NCBI GenBank assembly: GCA_020912385.1
Contig: CP087207.1
Location: forward strand, 620,001 to 684,000
Origin: Neofusicoccum parvum
Lineage: Eukaryota > Ascomycota > Dothideomycetes > Botryosphaeriales > Botryosphaeriaceae
DNA: 64,000 bases
Reading direction: 5' to 3'
This document shows, in pieces, positions 11,376 to 23,500 of this stretch. The notes under the pieces are model-generated. The model was not told the origin of the DNA, searched no databases, and worked only from the letters and a program-made list of their open reading frames with translations. The position numbers and the translations under genes are program-made. Every line of letters begins with the position of its first letter. Within the stretch, counting starts at the first letter, position 1.

Positions 11376-13142
11376 TTAAACCATCTCTTCTCGTAAGGGC
11401 CTGACGTCCATAAGAACGTCCATATTGTCCAAAACGCCGGAAATACCCGTTGATGGCTTGGTGTCGTCCTGCAAAGGAAAACGCTGACGGACTCCGTTTC
11501 TCGTGTTAGATAGCACCACATCAAAACGTTGAAGAAACATCGCCACGAAACCACAAGCCTCGGCCATTGCCAAGTAACGGCCGGGGCAGAAGCTGGCACC
11601 TCCACCGAACGGACGGTAGGCCGGGTGAGACCGCAGCTTTTGATCTTTGAGGAAGCGATGAGGGTTGAACTCATGCCTGTCGTCGCCCCAAACATGCTCG
11701 TTGAAGTGCAATTGCCGGAAAGGAATTGCAACGGTGTTGCCGGGCTGGAGAAGTTTTCCGCCCACAACGATTGGAGCCGTCACTTTTCGAACAGACAATG
11801 CACCGTTCACCACCCGCAGCATTTCAAACCATGTTGCCTCCAGCAGTGGACAGTTCTTGATCAGGTACCAAACATCCACACTCCCGTTGACAAAGGCGGG
11901 CCTGGTTTCTTCCCTGATAGCTGAGAGTAAGTCTTGGTCGAAAAGCAAGTAATTGAGCAGCCAGAAGGCGCTGTCAACGGTATTGGCATTGGCCCTATTT
12001 AGAGATCAGCAACTGGCATCATTTACGGAAAATGGTGGAGCATCACATACGCCCAAGAAATCATCGCGAGAAGTGAATCCCGGCTCTCGTCGTCCATCTC
12101 AAATTGCTCTTGAAGTTGAATGATTGAATTGATGGCCCAGGATGCGTCTGCTCGGTCTCTCTCCGGAGCTTGCCAGAATTGCCTGATGGTACCGCAAAGC
12201 TCTTTCCAGGCGTGCTTGAGCTTCTTGGGTAAGAGAACCTTGGGGTATCCGAAGACCAAGGCCCAGGCATTGTCGCTCAGGTCCATCATGAGTTCAGTAA
12301 GATTGGGTTGGAGCTTGAACATAGCGTCACCAAACATAGCACCTGTGGTGATGTATGTGACTTTGATACGGCAAAACTGCGCGACAGAAATGCGCTTGTG
12401 AGTTTTGGTGTGTCCAGCCAGGAACGGTCCAAGGAATTGCTCCCATCGGAGGGTGTCTTCCATGCGGGCAATGGCCATTTGTATGATTTCCTCGAGTTTG
12501 TCTCCAGGAAGCAGTTGCTGCTTGTAGACATCCTCAATGGCGTGGATCATGCTCTTGTGCTGTGGATTGAGCGGGTTTTCGTGGATGTAACAGGCCTCTC
12601 CAGGTTCGGGTTTGTGCCAGGCCACTTTCAATGCATCATCCCTCAGTCCAAACCCCACGAGAAGCTTGTTGAGGTAGACATCCCAGGAGAACGCAGTCGT
12701 GCACTTGTAAACAAGAACGGCATCTTCCGGTGATGTAATTGCGTAGACTTGCTCGCCCAGGACTTTGACCGCAAATGGCTCACGACTTCTACGGAAAAGG
12801 TTCCTACAATATCATTAATGCTCCATTCGAGAAATAGAGAACAACTGTGTCTTACAATCCGTATTCAATAAGCCTGTCCGTGGATTGCATGAAATTGATG
12901 CTGTGCCCCAAAACTGGACTTCGATTAGGGCTTACCCGCTAATTGGTAGCAATTTTTTTCAGCTTACATGGGATCCAGTAAGGAATTTGCTCAGGCCTTT
13001 TATTGTCGAGAAGAGGCGAAAGAGTGAAGTTCCAAAGTCGCCACGCATACATGAGTAGGCATAACAAAGCTATGGTGATAGACGGACTGGGATTTGCGGT
13101 AGCAACATTAGAGTAGATCAAAGAGGCTACGTCGATGAGCAT
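11376..13142 (-). CDS. Cytochrome P450 monooxygenase (CYP7/CYP8-like type)
   Basis: Four exons, 13142-12968, 12913-12856, 12803-12051 and 11994-11376, give 534 residues. All three introns are GT-AG and the joins rebuild canonical text: YWIPFLGHSINFMQSTDRLIEYGL near the N-terminus and ISWAANANTVDSAFWLL at the I-helix. The N-terminus has a membrane anchor (about residues 17-33). The I-helix reads WAANANT instead of the usual AGxDTT, as in the CYP7/CYP8 (prostacyclin synthase/cholesterol 7-hydroxylase-like) branch, which often has Asn there. The ExxR pair is E386/R389 and the haem loop is FGGGASFCPGR with the Cys ligand at 465. It is an ER membrane oxidase, likely on a lipophilic substrate. The MFS and second P450 lie 2-4 kb downstream of its start, suggesting a shared pathway (inference). 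Confidence 0.9.
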
Positions 13143-14275
13143 GTTGACAGGTGCAAGAAGCTTTTTGCCTAAACAGGAAAGATTGTACAAGATAGTTCTG
13201 TGGATCCTCGGAGCGGCCAGAAGGGAAGGTTCCGGATTATAATCACACTTTTCACAACTGGAGAGATAATTCCTCTTTATTCTAATAATAGATCGGACTT
13301 GACGCCATGAAGGAGTTCGGCAAGACCCACAAGCTCCATCCACACACGCGCATCCCACACGCCGTCCTTTGCGGCATGAGGGTCATGAGCTGAGAAGCCC
13401 CCAAAAACGCGGCGTAGCAAAGGAGTGCTCTGTGTAGATAGGCTGCCAGATAAGCGCTAACAATTTTGCGTGCTGGCCTCGAGCCGAAAGTCGCATATTC
13501 CAAAATGAGCTCGCGATGTCTAGATTGGGAAGTGTTGCTGAGATTCGTCGCCCCGACTTCCCCCACGCGGACTTTACAGTTGAGTGCCTACGTGTACTTA
13601 GCCGATGCATGTGAGCTGAGTGGCTGTGGCGCTAGGCAGCGGAAGTGTCTCCTGACTGTTTGAGGCATATTCCAAGCTTTTGCAAGGCACGGCACGAGAT
13701 AAGTGGTGTGGGTTTCATCATCATCCCGCACTCCGGGGAATGGCCCCCAAAGCGACTGGCACAACGGCTGAACGGTGGCGTCCGGGGCCGGGTCATCCTG
13801 CAAAAAGCTTCTTAGCGCCATGGCGGGCGGGAAGGAGTGGTAGGATGCGGGATCTTCAGATGCGCGCGCCATTCCAGATGTGGCTGCCATGCCCGCCCCT
13901 GGCATGCATGCAGTTCCCAGCGGCGGCTGCATCCGTCGGCTGATACGCGTCGACAGACTTATTGTTTATCTCGATACCCTGCGCTCTGGGTGTGTCGGAT
14001 TGTGCGGGCTGCCTTTAGCTGATGGTGGGGGCTGCCTACGGTCTTGGGGGCGAAGCACTCGCGCAGGCCGCCCGGCTTCCACAAGCCGACCACTCAACCG
14101 CGAATGCGACGATATTCTTAGAAGCTGGGCGCATTTTCCGTTCACGCGGACAAGTACAAAGCAGAAGCTCCGATATGTTGATTCCACTGCGCAATCTAGC
14201 TGCCCTGACCTTCTGTCGCCACCGTGTCAATTCTCTTGCCTCATTCAGTTGTCCATCATATCTCTTCCTCCCGCA
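13143..14275. other. Intergenic, promoter of the P450 gene
   Basis: No supported gene. Overlapping frames of 60-115 residues occur on both strands without motifs. Confidence 0.45.
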
Positions 14276-14577
14276 ATGCTTCTCCATCCTGTTAAATTCT
14301 CTGGTAACAGCATGATTGCTCCTTTGGATTCAACCAAGTCGTCATCGCAAACGGCTCAACTGTCCGGTCTCGCAACAGTACTTCTGTTTGCGCTGCTATT
14401 CTTGGGTCCCATATCGCAACTTGGGAAGAATGGCTTCAAGTTGTCTGCGCTTGGCTGGAATGACTGTACGTACACCGCAAAGTGTTGATAGAGGTAGTGC
14501 ACATGACTAAATTTGGGCTCATAGATGGTAATTTGATCGCAATGGTAAATTGGCGCCCTGTAGAAAATGTAGTTTGA
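14276..14577 (+). CDS. Possible small membrane protein or truncated gene, two exons
   Basis: A tentative model joins 14276-14465 and 14525-14577 across a 59-base intron (GTACGT donor, GACTAAA branch-like site, CATAG acceptor) to give 80 residues. The first exon has one clear hydrophobic helix (about residues 31-47, LATVLLFALLFLGPI). The joined product ends in a short polar tail (…WRPVENVV). No family is recognised. It may be a genuine small membrane protein, the 5' end of a decayed gene (for example a lost membrane enzyme) or chance. The intron signals are good, but nothing else supports it. Confidence 0.25.
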
Positions 14578-14982
14578 CTTAAGGGTATTAACAAAATGCG
14601 TAGTGGATTGTTTGGTACTACCGAAGACCACAAGTTGTCCATGTGCTGGTCGACGAGAGGACTTGAGCATCTATTCCGATTATTACCAATGTTTTTTGTC
14701 GTATTTTAAGCTTGTTCAGTTTCCATGATGGATAAATCAATAGAAAGCCTCTTTGGAATATGCCTTGGCACACATTGCAAGCCGAGAACATTGAGAAGAA
14801 CTCTGATCCTATCAAACGCAGACAATTCATCCGAGAGCCTTTCTTAACTTTCAACGTTTCTGCAAATTTCAATTTGTATGGCACTAATTTGCGCAGTGGA
14901 CAGACATTCTATTCTCTCAATAGTCTTAGAGTACTATCAAATGCCTGCCAACAATAAAACTTCTTGACACTTCTAACATATC
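14578..14982. other. Intergenic, AT-rich
   Basis: No gene seen. This is the 3' flank of the MFS transporter gene. Confidence 0.5.
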
Positions 14983-16906
14983 TTAAACCACTTCCTCTCC
15001 GGATGGCTCTGATAAATCTTCTTTCTTTGGTGCTGGCTTTATCTTCAACCACTCCATTCCACAAGCAAAAGGGAGCGAGACCGCTGCCGCGACGAGTGCA
15101 AAGATAAATGTGTGACGAACAGCGCCAGCATAAGCTCCACGTAGCTGACGGAGCACTCCCGCATCTGATGTCAAGATATTCAGGTTCGCCGCTCCGACCT
15201 GGATGACGGCTTGAGGCGAAATGGAAGGGATGCGGCGTGGGATCTCGGAGGTCAGGTTGCTGACGAGCAGACTCTGACAGACTGAGAGAGCCAAGGCTCC
15301 CCCGAGCTGCCAGGCGAAGACAAATAGTGCTTTTGTCTGGTCAGCAAATATTTGTGGCGAAAGATATGAAATAGAGATAATGTACCATTGCCAGTCGGTA
15401 TATCCTTATCACTGTACAGCTTAGTATCAAGTCAAAGATCTGGATCAGATGATTGCTAACCTTAGTACAACTTGTACTGCAGTGTATGGAAGCTGCATTG
15501 CCGTTCCCATGCCAACTCCATTGAGCGCCAAAAATGAGGCCCATCTGACCGTAGGAGTATCAATATTAATTGTGGTAATGAGTCCGCAGCCCACGATAGC
15601 CACGGAAGTTCCAAAGATGATGTAGGGGACCTGGAATGAATCCATCAGCAATGTACATGTTTCCGAGGGAATCATGGCAACAGTGACATACATAGTATCC
15701 GTACTTCGTCGCCACGGCTCCGGTGATGATAACGAACACCACCTGGGGAACAATGAGCGCTATGAATCGGACGCCGCTGGTTGTAGCAGATACTCCTTGG
15801 GCCGATTGAAAGAATATCGGGATGAAGAAATTGTACTTGTTGTGATCAGCATAAGTTATACGTAAACGAAGAGAGTAGGAGAACTTACTGCAAAACTCGA
15901 CATCCCAAGTATGAGAAGATAGCAGGATCCCATGAGTATGGATCGTTGACGCAATACACGCAGGGGAATCGTGGCATACTCGTCCCTCTTCCACTGCAAG
16001 TACCAAAAGATAATGAAGAGAACACCAAAGCCAACAAACAATCCAATGACTCTGGATGAATGCCAGGGAAGAGTTTGACCACCCCATTGTAGTGCCAGTA
16101 GCAGGCAGCATATTGCCCCGACAAATGAGATCACTCCCAATGCGTCCAGGTGGCGGAGACGGTCTCTGAGTGGTAACGCCCTGCTCAGTTCATTTGACTG
16201 CTCCAGAGTGAGTGTGAAGAATATGAGGACTAGAGTCACAACACCAATGGGCACGTTGCTATCTGTGGTCAGACGTGTTTCCGAGTCGAACAGAATGAAA
16301 ACTCACATCCAAAAACACCACCTCCAGCTCGCATGATCGGTAAGCACCCCGCCGAGCACGGGTCCCACGCAGACGCTTATGCCGAAAACACTGATGACCA
16401 CGCCCATGTAAAGGGGACGTTTCTCGAGGACTACTGTGTAGCCAATTATGCCGAGGGCGCCTTGGAAGAGACCAGCCGCTCCAATGCCCGCAACAGCCCT
16501 GCCAACAATGAAAGACGTGGAATTTGGAGCGGCAGCGCAAACGATGGATCCGGCTGGAAGAGTCAGAGAACGGACCACGCCGGACCAGTGGGCTCAAGGC
16601 CATACCTTCAAACAGAACAATAGATGTCAGGTATGTTGCTTTGACGTCGAAGAACTTATAGACGGTGCCCAGGGCGGGCTGCAGCGCAGTGACAGTGAGC
16701 AGATAGGCCGAGCCATACCAGGCCAGGTCATTCAGGGAGTCGAAGTCGGAGGTGATTCGGGGCACAGCAGTGCCGATGATGTTGATGTCGAGAGCAACGA
16801 GAAACGTGCCCAGGCACAGAGAGGCGATGACAACCGCGAGCCTCCAGGAGCGCAGGTAGCGGCGGTCCGCGGGCGAGGGGGGCTGCAATTTCTCCGACGA
16901 GTCCAT
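14983..16906 (-). CDS. MFS multidrug/toxin exporter, DHA2 (14-TM) family
   Basis: Seven exons, 16906-16606, 16553-16307, 16258-15889, 15835-15692, 15630-15461, 15411-15386 (only 26 bases) and 15329-14983, give 534 residues. Joins recreate family text such as LFEAGSIVCAAAPNS, WRWCFWINVPIGVV, FFIPIFFQSAQGVSATTSGVR and SDKDIPTGNALFVFAWQLGGA. The start contains the DHA2 signature LDINIIGTAVPRI in helix 1, and about 14 helices follow. The family exports drugs, mycotoxins and pigments by proton antiport across the plasma membrane; aflT-like pumps are members. The gene shares a 388-base upstream region with a divergent P450 gene, a common layout for co-regulated metabolite genes. The substrate is unknown. 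Confidence 0.9.
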
Positions 16907-17294
16907 CTTTGGCTCCAGTGAGCGGCAGTGAGTGGTGTCGCCAGACTCGGGCGGATGGGATCATAAAGTCACGCCGCGCCGCCGACTCGCTGCTGCCGAA
17001 ACGAGTTTATTTCTGGAGCGCGGCCAGCAGAGACAGGGATGTGCGACATGGCATCAGCATGAAGACGCAGGCGGGACGCTATCGATACGGAAGCGCGCAG
17101 CTCATGCGGCCGGCCAGGGCACGCTGCACACCCACGCCGCACTGCGCCGCTCACCCCTGGGCCGCTCTTGGGGGCTGCACCGTTGCCTGCAGCTAGCGCG
17201 GTGCTGCTCTTTGTCTTTCCGCCCTCACCACCCGCGCTCTCCTCTTCCCACTGCTCCACGCCGCTGCCCCGCACCCGCCTGCTCCCCCGCGCCA
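16907..17294. promoter_or_regulatory. Shared divergent promoter of MFS exporter and P450
   Basis: 388 bases separate the two start codons. The right half is GC-rich. I see no clear TATA box and no repeated regulator site that I would defend. Shared control is inferred from geometry alone. Confidence 0.5.
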
Positions 17295-19089
17295 ATGGTT
17301 CACAAGCTGCTGCTCACGGTGCTGCTGCCGCCGCTGGGGCTGCTGGTGTCGACCATCTACTCGTTCGTCCGCAACTACGCCCTCGCGCGTAAGATCGGCC
17401 TCCCCATTGTCGCGGTGCCCATCAGCCTCGACAACCCGATATGGATGCTCTCGGCGCGCTTCGTGATGCCCTTCGTCCGGCGTCTGCCCTTCGGCTCGGG
17501 CCACTTCACCCGCTTTGGCTACGTGGGCTGGGAGTTCCGCGACAAGAGCCGCGTGCATCAGGAGCTGGGAGACGCCTTCACCCTGGTCACTCCCGGCACG
17601 AGCTGGGTGTACATGTGCAACGCCGACTCCATCTACGACATCATCCAGCGCGAGCGGCGCCACGACTTCTCTCGGCCCGTCGAGATCATGGCCATGCTCG
17701 ACGTCTTCGGGCCCAATATCTCTACCGTTAGTGTCCTCCGTTCTCACATAAGCACCCTACTCAGAGCATGCAGGTCGAGGGCAGTGATTGGCAGCGCCAG
17801 CGGAAATGCACCGCCGCCACCTTCAACGAGCGCAACAACCGCATCGTCTGGGCCGAAGCCCTCCGCCAGGCCCGCGAGATGCGCGACTACTGGACCTCGC
17901 GCGCCGCCCAAGGTGTCAGCAGTGCGGCTGACGATGCCCGCACCCTGGCGCTGCATGTGCTGCTGAGCGCCGGCTTCGGGAAGTCGTATCCATTCCGCAG
18001 CACGACCAAGGCAGACGCCACTGGCGAGCACCGCGGGTCTCTCAGCTATCGCGAGTCGCTGGCGCTCATCCTGGAAAACGCCATTTTGATCGTCGCTCTC
18101 GGCCCCAAGTTTCTGTCCAGCCTCACCTTCCCCAAGCGCTGGGCGCGCATCGGCGAAGCTACCGTAGCATTCAAGCGCTACATGGCCCAGGCCTTGGAGG
18201 AGGAGAAACGGCTGGTTGATCAGGGCAAGCCCAGGAGCGACGACGGCGACAACCTCCTGACTTCCCTCGTCCGGGCGTCAGCAGAGAGTAACCCGCAGCA
18301 GGGCGGCTTGACCCAGGATGAGGTCTTCGGTAACATGTTTGTCTTCAACTTTGCCGGCCACGACACTACCGCCCACTCGCTGGCATACAGCCTCTTGCTG
18401 CTGGCCGCACACCCCGAAATCCAGGATTGGGTGAACGAGGAGATCCAGCACGTGCTCCCCGAAGATGACGAGTCTGCGTGGAGTTACGAAAGGTTTCCGC
18501 GAATGAACCGGTCCCTGGCCGTCCTGGTGCGTACCTCGATGTTTTGAAACGCCCTCTCCATCTGACTTGGCTAACGGGTTCTCAGTACGAGACGCTCCGT
18601 CTCTTCGACCCTCTCCTGAGCATCGTCAAGACGACCCACGAATCGCCGACGCCTCTGGACGTCGGCTCCAAATCCATCGTCATCCCCCCGAAGACGAAGA
18701 TCATCTTGAACATGCAAGCGCTCCACTCCCACCCCCGCTACTGGGGCGACGACTGCCTCGAGTGGCGGCCCCAGCGCTGGGTCAAGACTGTGCCAGGCGA
18801 CGGCCCCGCCATCGATCGTGAAGAGTTCATCACGCCCCCCAAGGGCGCCTTCATCGCGTGGTCGGAAGGTAGCCGCGCTTGTCCCGGCAAGAAGTTCGCC
18901 CAGGTGGAGCACGTGGCTGTCATGGCGGGATTGTTCCGCAGCTACCGGGCTGTGCCGGTCAGGCAGGCAGACGAGGATGAGGCGGCTGCCAGAGAGAGGG
19001 TGGAGAAGGTGGTTGATGATACTGGCATGGTGCTGTTGTTGCAGATGTTGCATCCCGAGAAGGCGGTTGTGGAGTGGAAAAAGCGCTAG
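17295..19089 (+). CDS. Cytochrome P450 monooxygenase
   Basis: Three exons, 17295-17726, 17774-18526 and 18586-19089, give 562 residues. Both introns lie in phase 0; the second has a GGCTAACGG branch site. The ATG at 17295 (context GCCAATGG) begins a membrane anchor (LLLTVLLPPLGLLVSTIYSF). Motifs in order: WQRQRKCTAATF (C-helix WxxxR), AGHDTTA (residues 338-344, I-helix oxygen-binding), ETLR (397-400, ExxR), and the haem loop AWSEGSRACPGKKFAQVE with the Cys ligand at 494. The aromatic residue four before the loop Gly is Trp 487 in place of the usual Phe, as in a number of fungal P450s. An ER-anchored oxidase of unknown substrate, divergent from the MFS exporter. Codon usage is GC-rich compared with the STAND gene to the right. 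Confidence 0.92.
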
Positions 19090-20503
19090 CCGCTTGATGG
19101 TGCGCTGCTGAGGTTGATATTGAACGTTGGTCTAAAGGATGGAGAACTGTTGAACTAGGATTTTCTTTTACTCTTTGATTGTAGCTGTAGCTTAGCGGAT
19201 CACCCCAGAGTATTTACACATCTTTTGATAGCAGTTTTTAATTTTCTTAGGCGATCACTCGGTTCTCCGAAGTTTTGCTGGGCCGTCAAAGAAATGGCAA
19301 AAAGTTGATAAAGGGTCTTCGTTAGAGGCTGAATTATTGCCTCCTCGTAGGAGTGAGTAGTCAAGCACAAGAAGTGATTTGAAAGGTTGTGAGTTAAATT
19401 CTGAGCAGTCGGTTCGCCTCTCTAAGTGTGTGTGGCTAGCAAGATTATATACTCGTTCCGCACAATCCATCTAAGCACGTGAACTTTCCAACTCGCTACA
19501 ATGGCTTTACGGAAAAGGCGCTCTATTCAATAGAACTGGTCAAAAAGAATGGATCTATATGGGTAGTTAAATTTTAGTAACCAAATCAAAATTCTTCTGC
19601 ATCTAGGCAAATGCTCCAACTGCCCGAGACCGATTGGGAACTATCAATTTCGTTTGTGATCCACTATCGAATTGCAGGTTGTTTCACGGACTGTTACTCT
19701 GTGCTTTGGATCTCAGACTCTTCCTATCTTTGTTTTTTTTTTTTAATTTCTTTTTACTTTTACTTTTTGTTACTTTTTCTTCACAGCGCTGAAGTGCATT
19801 AATGCCAAGCGCTGTTCAATAAAAATAACAATCAGCCTCAAAAATATATCCACTTGTCTCGGAAATTCGGAAGACACTGAGCACGAAAATCTGTATTCCT
19901 CCGTTGAAAAAGCCTCATCCGCCTGCAGCAAAAGCATACTGTGGCGGATTATGATTCATAATTTTAGCGAATATCAGCCTCATCTGCACCCCTTTATCGC
20001 CAAAGTTACGCGAAGGCTGAGGATCTGCATCGTATTGCCCATTACGGGCAATAGGACCTACGGTTGGCCTCCAATCAATGTCTCCACTCTTAGCCTTGGG
20101 CTTTTTTTTCAAACCCTTTCATTGATAAGTCCCCACGGCCCGAGTAAAAAAGAAAGTAGATGTAGCTGAATACGAATCCAAAAGGAGCTCCAAAAATGAA
20201 GTACTGAATGGAAATTCGTATTCGGCCTACCAAAAGTGTCAATCCTATCTCTCTTGTTCGCAGCACAGACAGGCAGCCTCTCAGCCGCAGACCCTCGGGA
20301 ATTCGATCCTGCGCGTAAAAGGAACTTGAGGTCAGATTCCCCCAATACCAGCCTTGACGAACTGTAAGATTCAGTGGTGTTAAAAGTAGTGTTTACTTTC
20401 TTTCTCTCAACAGTGTCACTTCAAGTCACCGTACATTTCGTCCTCGCATAACCCCCACAAGTCTTCCACCGCTACTAAACTCGTTTCCTCTTTACGATAT
20501 TCA
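19090..20503. other. AT-rich intergenic region
   Basis: This is the 3' flank of the P450 and the upstream region of the STAND gene. It includes a long pyrimidine/T-rich tract near 19730-19785. No ORF with recognisable features was found. Confidence 0.5.
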
Positions 20504-23500
20504 ATGGACGACACGTCAATTCCGGAAGGTGAGCACGGGGGTAATTCGCTCAGCGAGCTATGGATACAGGTTGTGAAAGATTTTGAAGCAGTGACCGGAG
20601 AACACTTGGCTGAACCAACCACTGTCGAAACTCACAACATGGAGAGGAAGCTTGCCGAGATTCGCAATATCGAAAAGCATGAAGTTTTCAAGAAATCAGC
20701 AGAGAGCATCTGTAAAGTTGCGCGTTATGCAACATCAGCAGCACCATCGGTATGTGCAGTTCTTCTGGATTTGCGCAGAAGTGCCACTGACAAATCATCA
20801 AGGTCTTCTCAAAAGCGTCAATGGTCTTTGATGCTTTGTCTACACTTCAGGACACGGTGCATATATACCGGTGGAACTTCACCCCGAAGCGCGTCTTGGA
20901 GCAGCTGCGAAAAGTCAACGAGGATTTCAGTCGCATTGCAGTCTACATGACGCCATATCAGAATGGTGTCGAATTGGACAACGCACTTCAGACATCAATC
21001 ATCCAACAGCTCACTCAGATCTTGTACTTATGCACAATATATGCAAAAGTCAAGAAAGATCAAAGATCAAGCCTCGGAATCGCGAAAAATATCTTCAAAG
21101 CAGCAATTGGATCAGACGGAGGTATCGCGTCGAGGCTGCAAGAGATCAAGGAGATCAAGACACGAGAACTCAGCGACAATGTGGCAGCCCTTCGCGTATC
21201 CGACTTGAACGCGAGCCATAGGAACCTTCGGGAGTCGAATTTGAAGAAGTTACGGGAGTATTTGAGCCTGGAAAGCCGGGAGTGGAGTTGGATTGATAAA
21301 CAAGATATCCTGAAGGGAAAACACATCGCCGGAATGGGCGAGTGGCTATATGAACAGCAAAGAGTCAAGTCATGGCTTGACATGGAGCATCAAACCGACA
21401 CGCCTGTACTTCTCCTGAATGCGGAAACGGGCTGTGGAAAAAGCCACTTGTGCTCTCAAACTGTTCGGTTCCTCAATGATCGGCGAAAAGTTGAAAATCG
21501 AATGGGCTCAACAGCAGTGGCCTCGGTGTTCGTTCAAGGGCTACAACAAGCGCCGAAAACCTCGGATCGGGAACAAAACAATTCAAAGCAAACCGCGGGG
21601 AAGCAGTTTCCTCTCGGTCAGGCACTGAAGGCCTTAATCTGGCAGCTTGCCGAGACCGACATGCCATTCCAGAACTTTGCTGTAAAGGAGTTGAGGAAAC
21701 ACCCTTTGGGACTTACAGATGCCATGGAGTTTTGGGACAAAATTATCATGGCTTTCTTCAATTCGTCTCTGTCAGAGAGCGAAAAGCCGCAGAAGATATT
21801 TTTCCTGATCTTGGACGGATACTCCGACAACGAAGTGGATGAGCCCTCCAATAGCAAAACCCCCATTCAGAGAATCGTAAACGACGTAGCAAGTTTGCAA
21901 AAACGAAGTTCTCAGATCCGGATCTTGCTCTCCGGTAGCACAGGTTCCAGCTTGAAAGACTTGCCGACAATCGAATTCCTCATGGAAAATAAGCGATGTG
22001 ACGCCGAATTCTTCGTGCGATACCATTTGGAGAAGTCCGACAAGCTTTGGGATGATGACAGCGAGGAACATAGAATTCTTTGGGGAATCCGAAAGGACTT
22101 GGGTGCCAACTTTGATGGAAACTATCACAATCTTACGGCATCCTTGCAAGAGATTGTGCGCCTGAGTGAGAGAGGATCGTCCTATCTCCGAGAACTCCAG
22201 GGCGACGGTCTGAAAAACTCTGAGAAAATTATCCACCGAAAGCTCGAAATGTTGAGTTTTGACCTTGACAACGATAGTTTCGAAGTTTTGAATCACTTGA
22301 TGGCCTGTGTGGTTCACTGGAAAGTCTGGCCGACAACTCAGCAGGTCAACGACTACCTTTTGCTCCGCCTTGGAGAAAAACACAAAACACCAATAGAATC
22401 ACAGATAGCCCAGAAGTTTGGGCGGCTCGTTTTCATTGACGACAACACAATCCGGATTCCTTACAAGCATCTTGAGTTCCTGGAGAAAACCGAGGGTACC
22501 ATGACCTATCCTTGCGATAAAGGAGAAATCCGACAACCAACTCAGCATGCAGATACCGTGGCGGTACCGTGGGTCCTATTCGAACTTTTCCTGCTCCAGA
22601 GACCTTCAGATGATGCTGGCTCGGAGTTATTAAGAATATGGGCTGAAAGAAACCAAATCTCAAGACCACGGATTCATTTTGATCCAGTTGAGAGCAAAGT
22701 CGACATGATTATTTTTTTGTTGCAAATCGTCTGCGATGAAGAGTACAGATACCGTGCTGAATCACGACGTATTGGCGATTACACAGCAATATGGCTGCCT
22801 CGTCACTTTGTCGATCTTCCAATGGACAAGCTTCAGTCTGTTCACGTCTTGAAGAGAAAAGAAATCGGGAAATACTTGTGGAAGCTCTTCATGAATGAGC
22901 AGATCGTGGAATCCTGGATGCCACGAGGTGACATTGATGACTACCTGAGCTATGGCTGGAAGAATAACATTGATCATGTACTTAGTTGGCTAGAGGACAG
23001 TTCTATTCAGAATGGCTTCTACCAGCAATCCGCGATCGAAAGAAAAGAGAACATTTCAATGGAAGGAGAAGCCCACAAGGATTATCCGGAAATAGACCAC
23101 GACAACATGAACACCGGCAGCATTCACCACAGCCCGACTACCAGTAACAGCGTACCCCAGGCCACTATCTCGCAAGACTTCCCAACTTTGACATTGGATA
23201 AATTCCTGGATATTTCCATCAAGGTTCTAGCGGCACAGTGGCTCCAGCAGTACAGATGGGATGCTTACAAAGCACTTCAATTTCTGCTTGAAGTATCATC
23301 GAAGGTTAGTCCGAGCCACATAATTAGTCTTAAAAATGAGTGCTGACTTACATTACACGCAATCAGGAAGAACAAATCATCTCTGTCGAAAGCGTAGAAA
23401 ACGCGGAGCGATGGGCTATGGGCCTTCTGAACATTCCAGAGGCACAATCGCGCCGCAATCCAACCCACGACGTTCGACTGGCTGAAACTTTCATTGGTCT

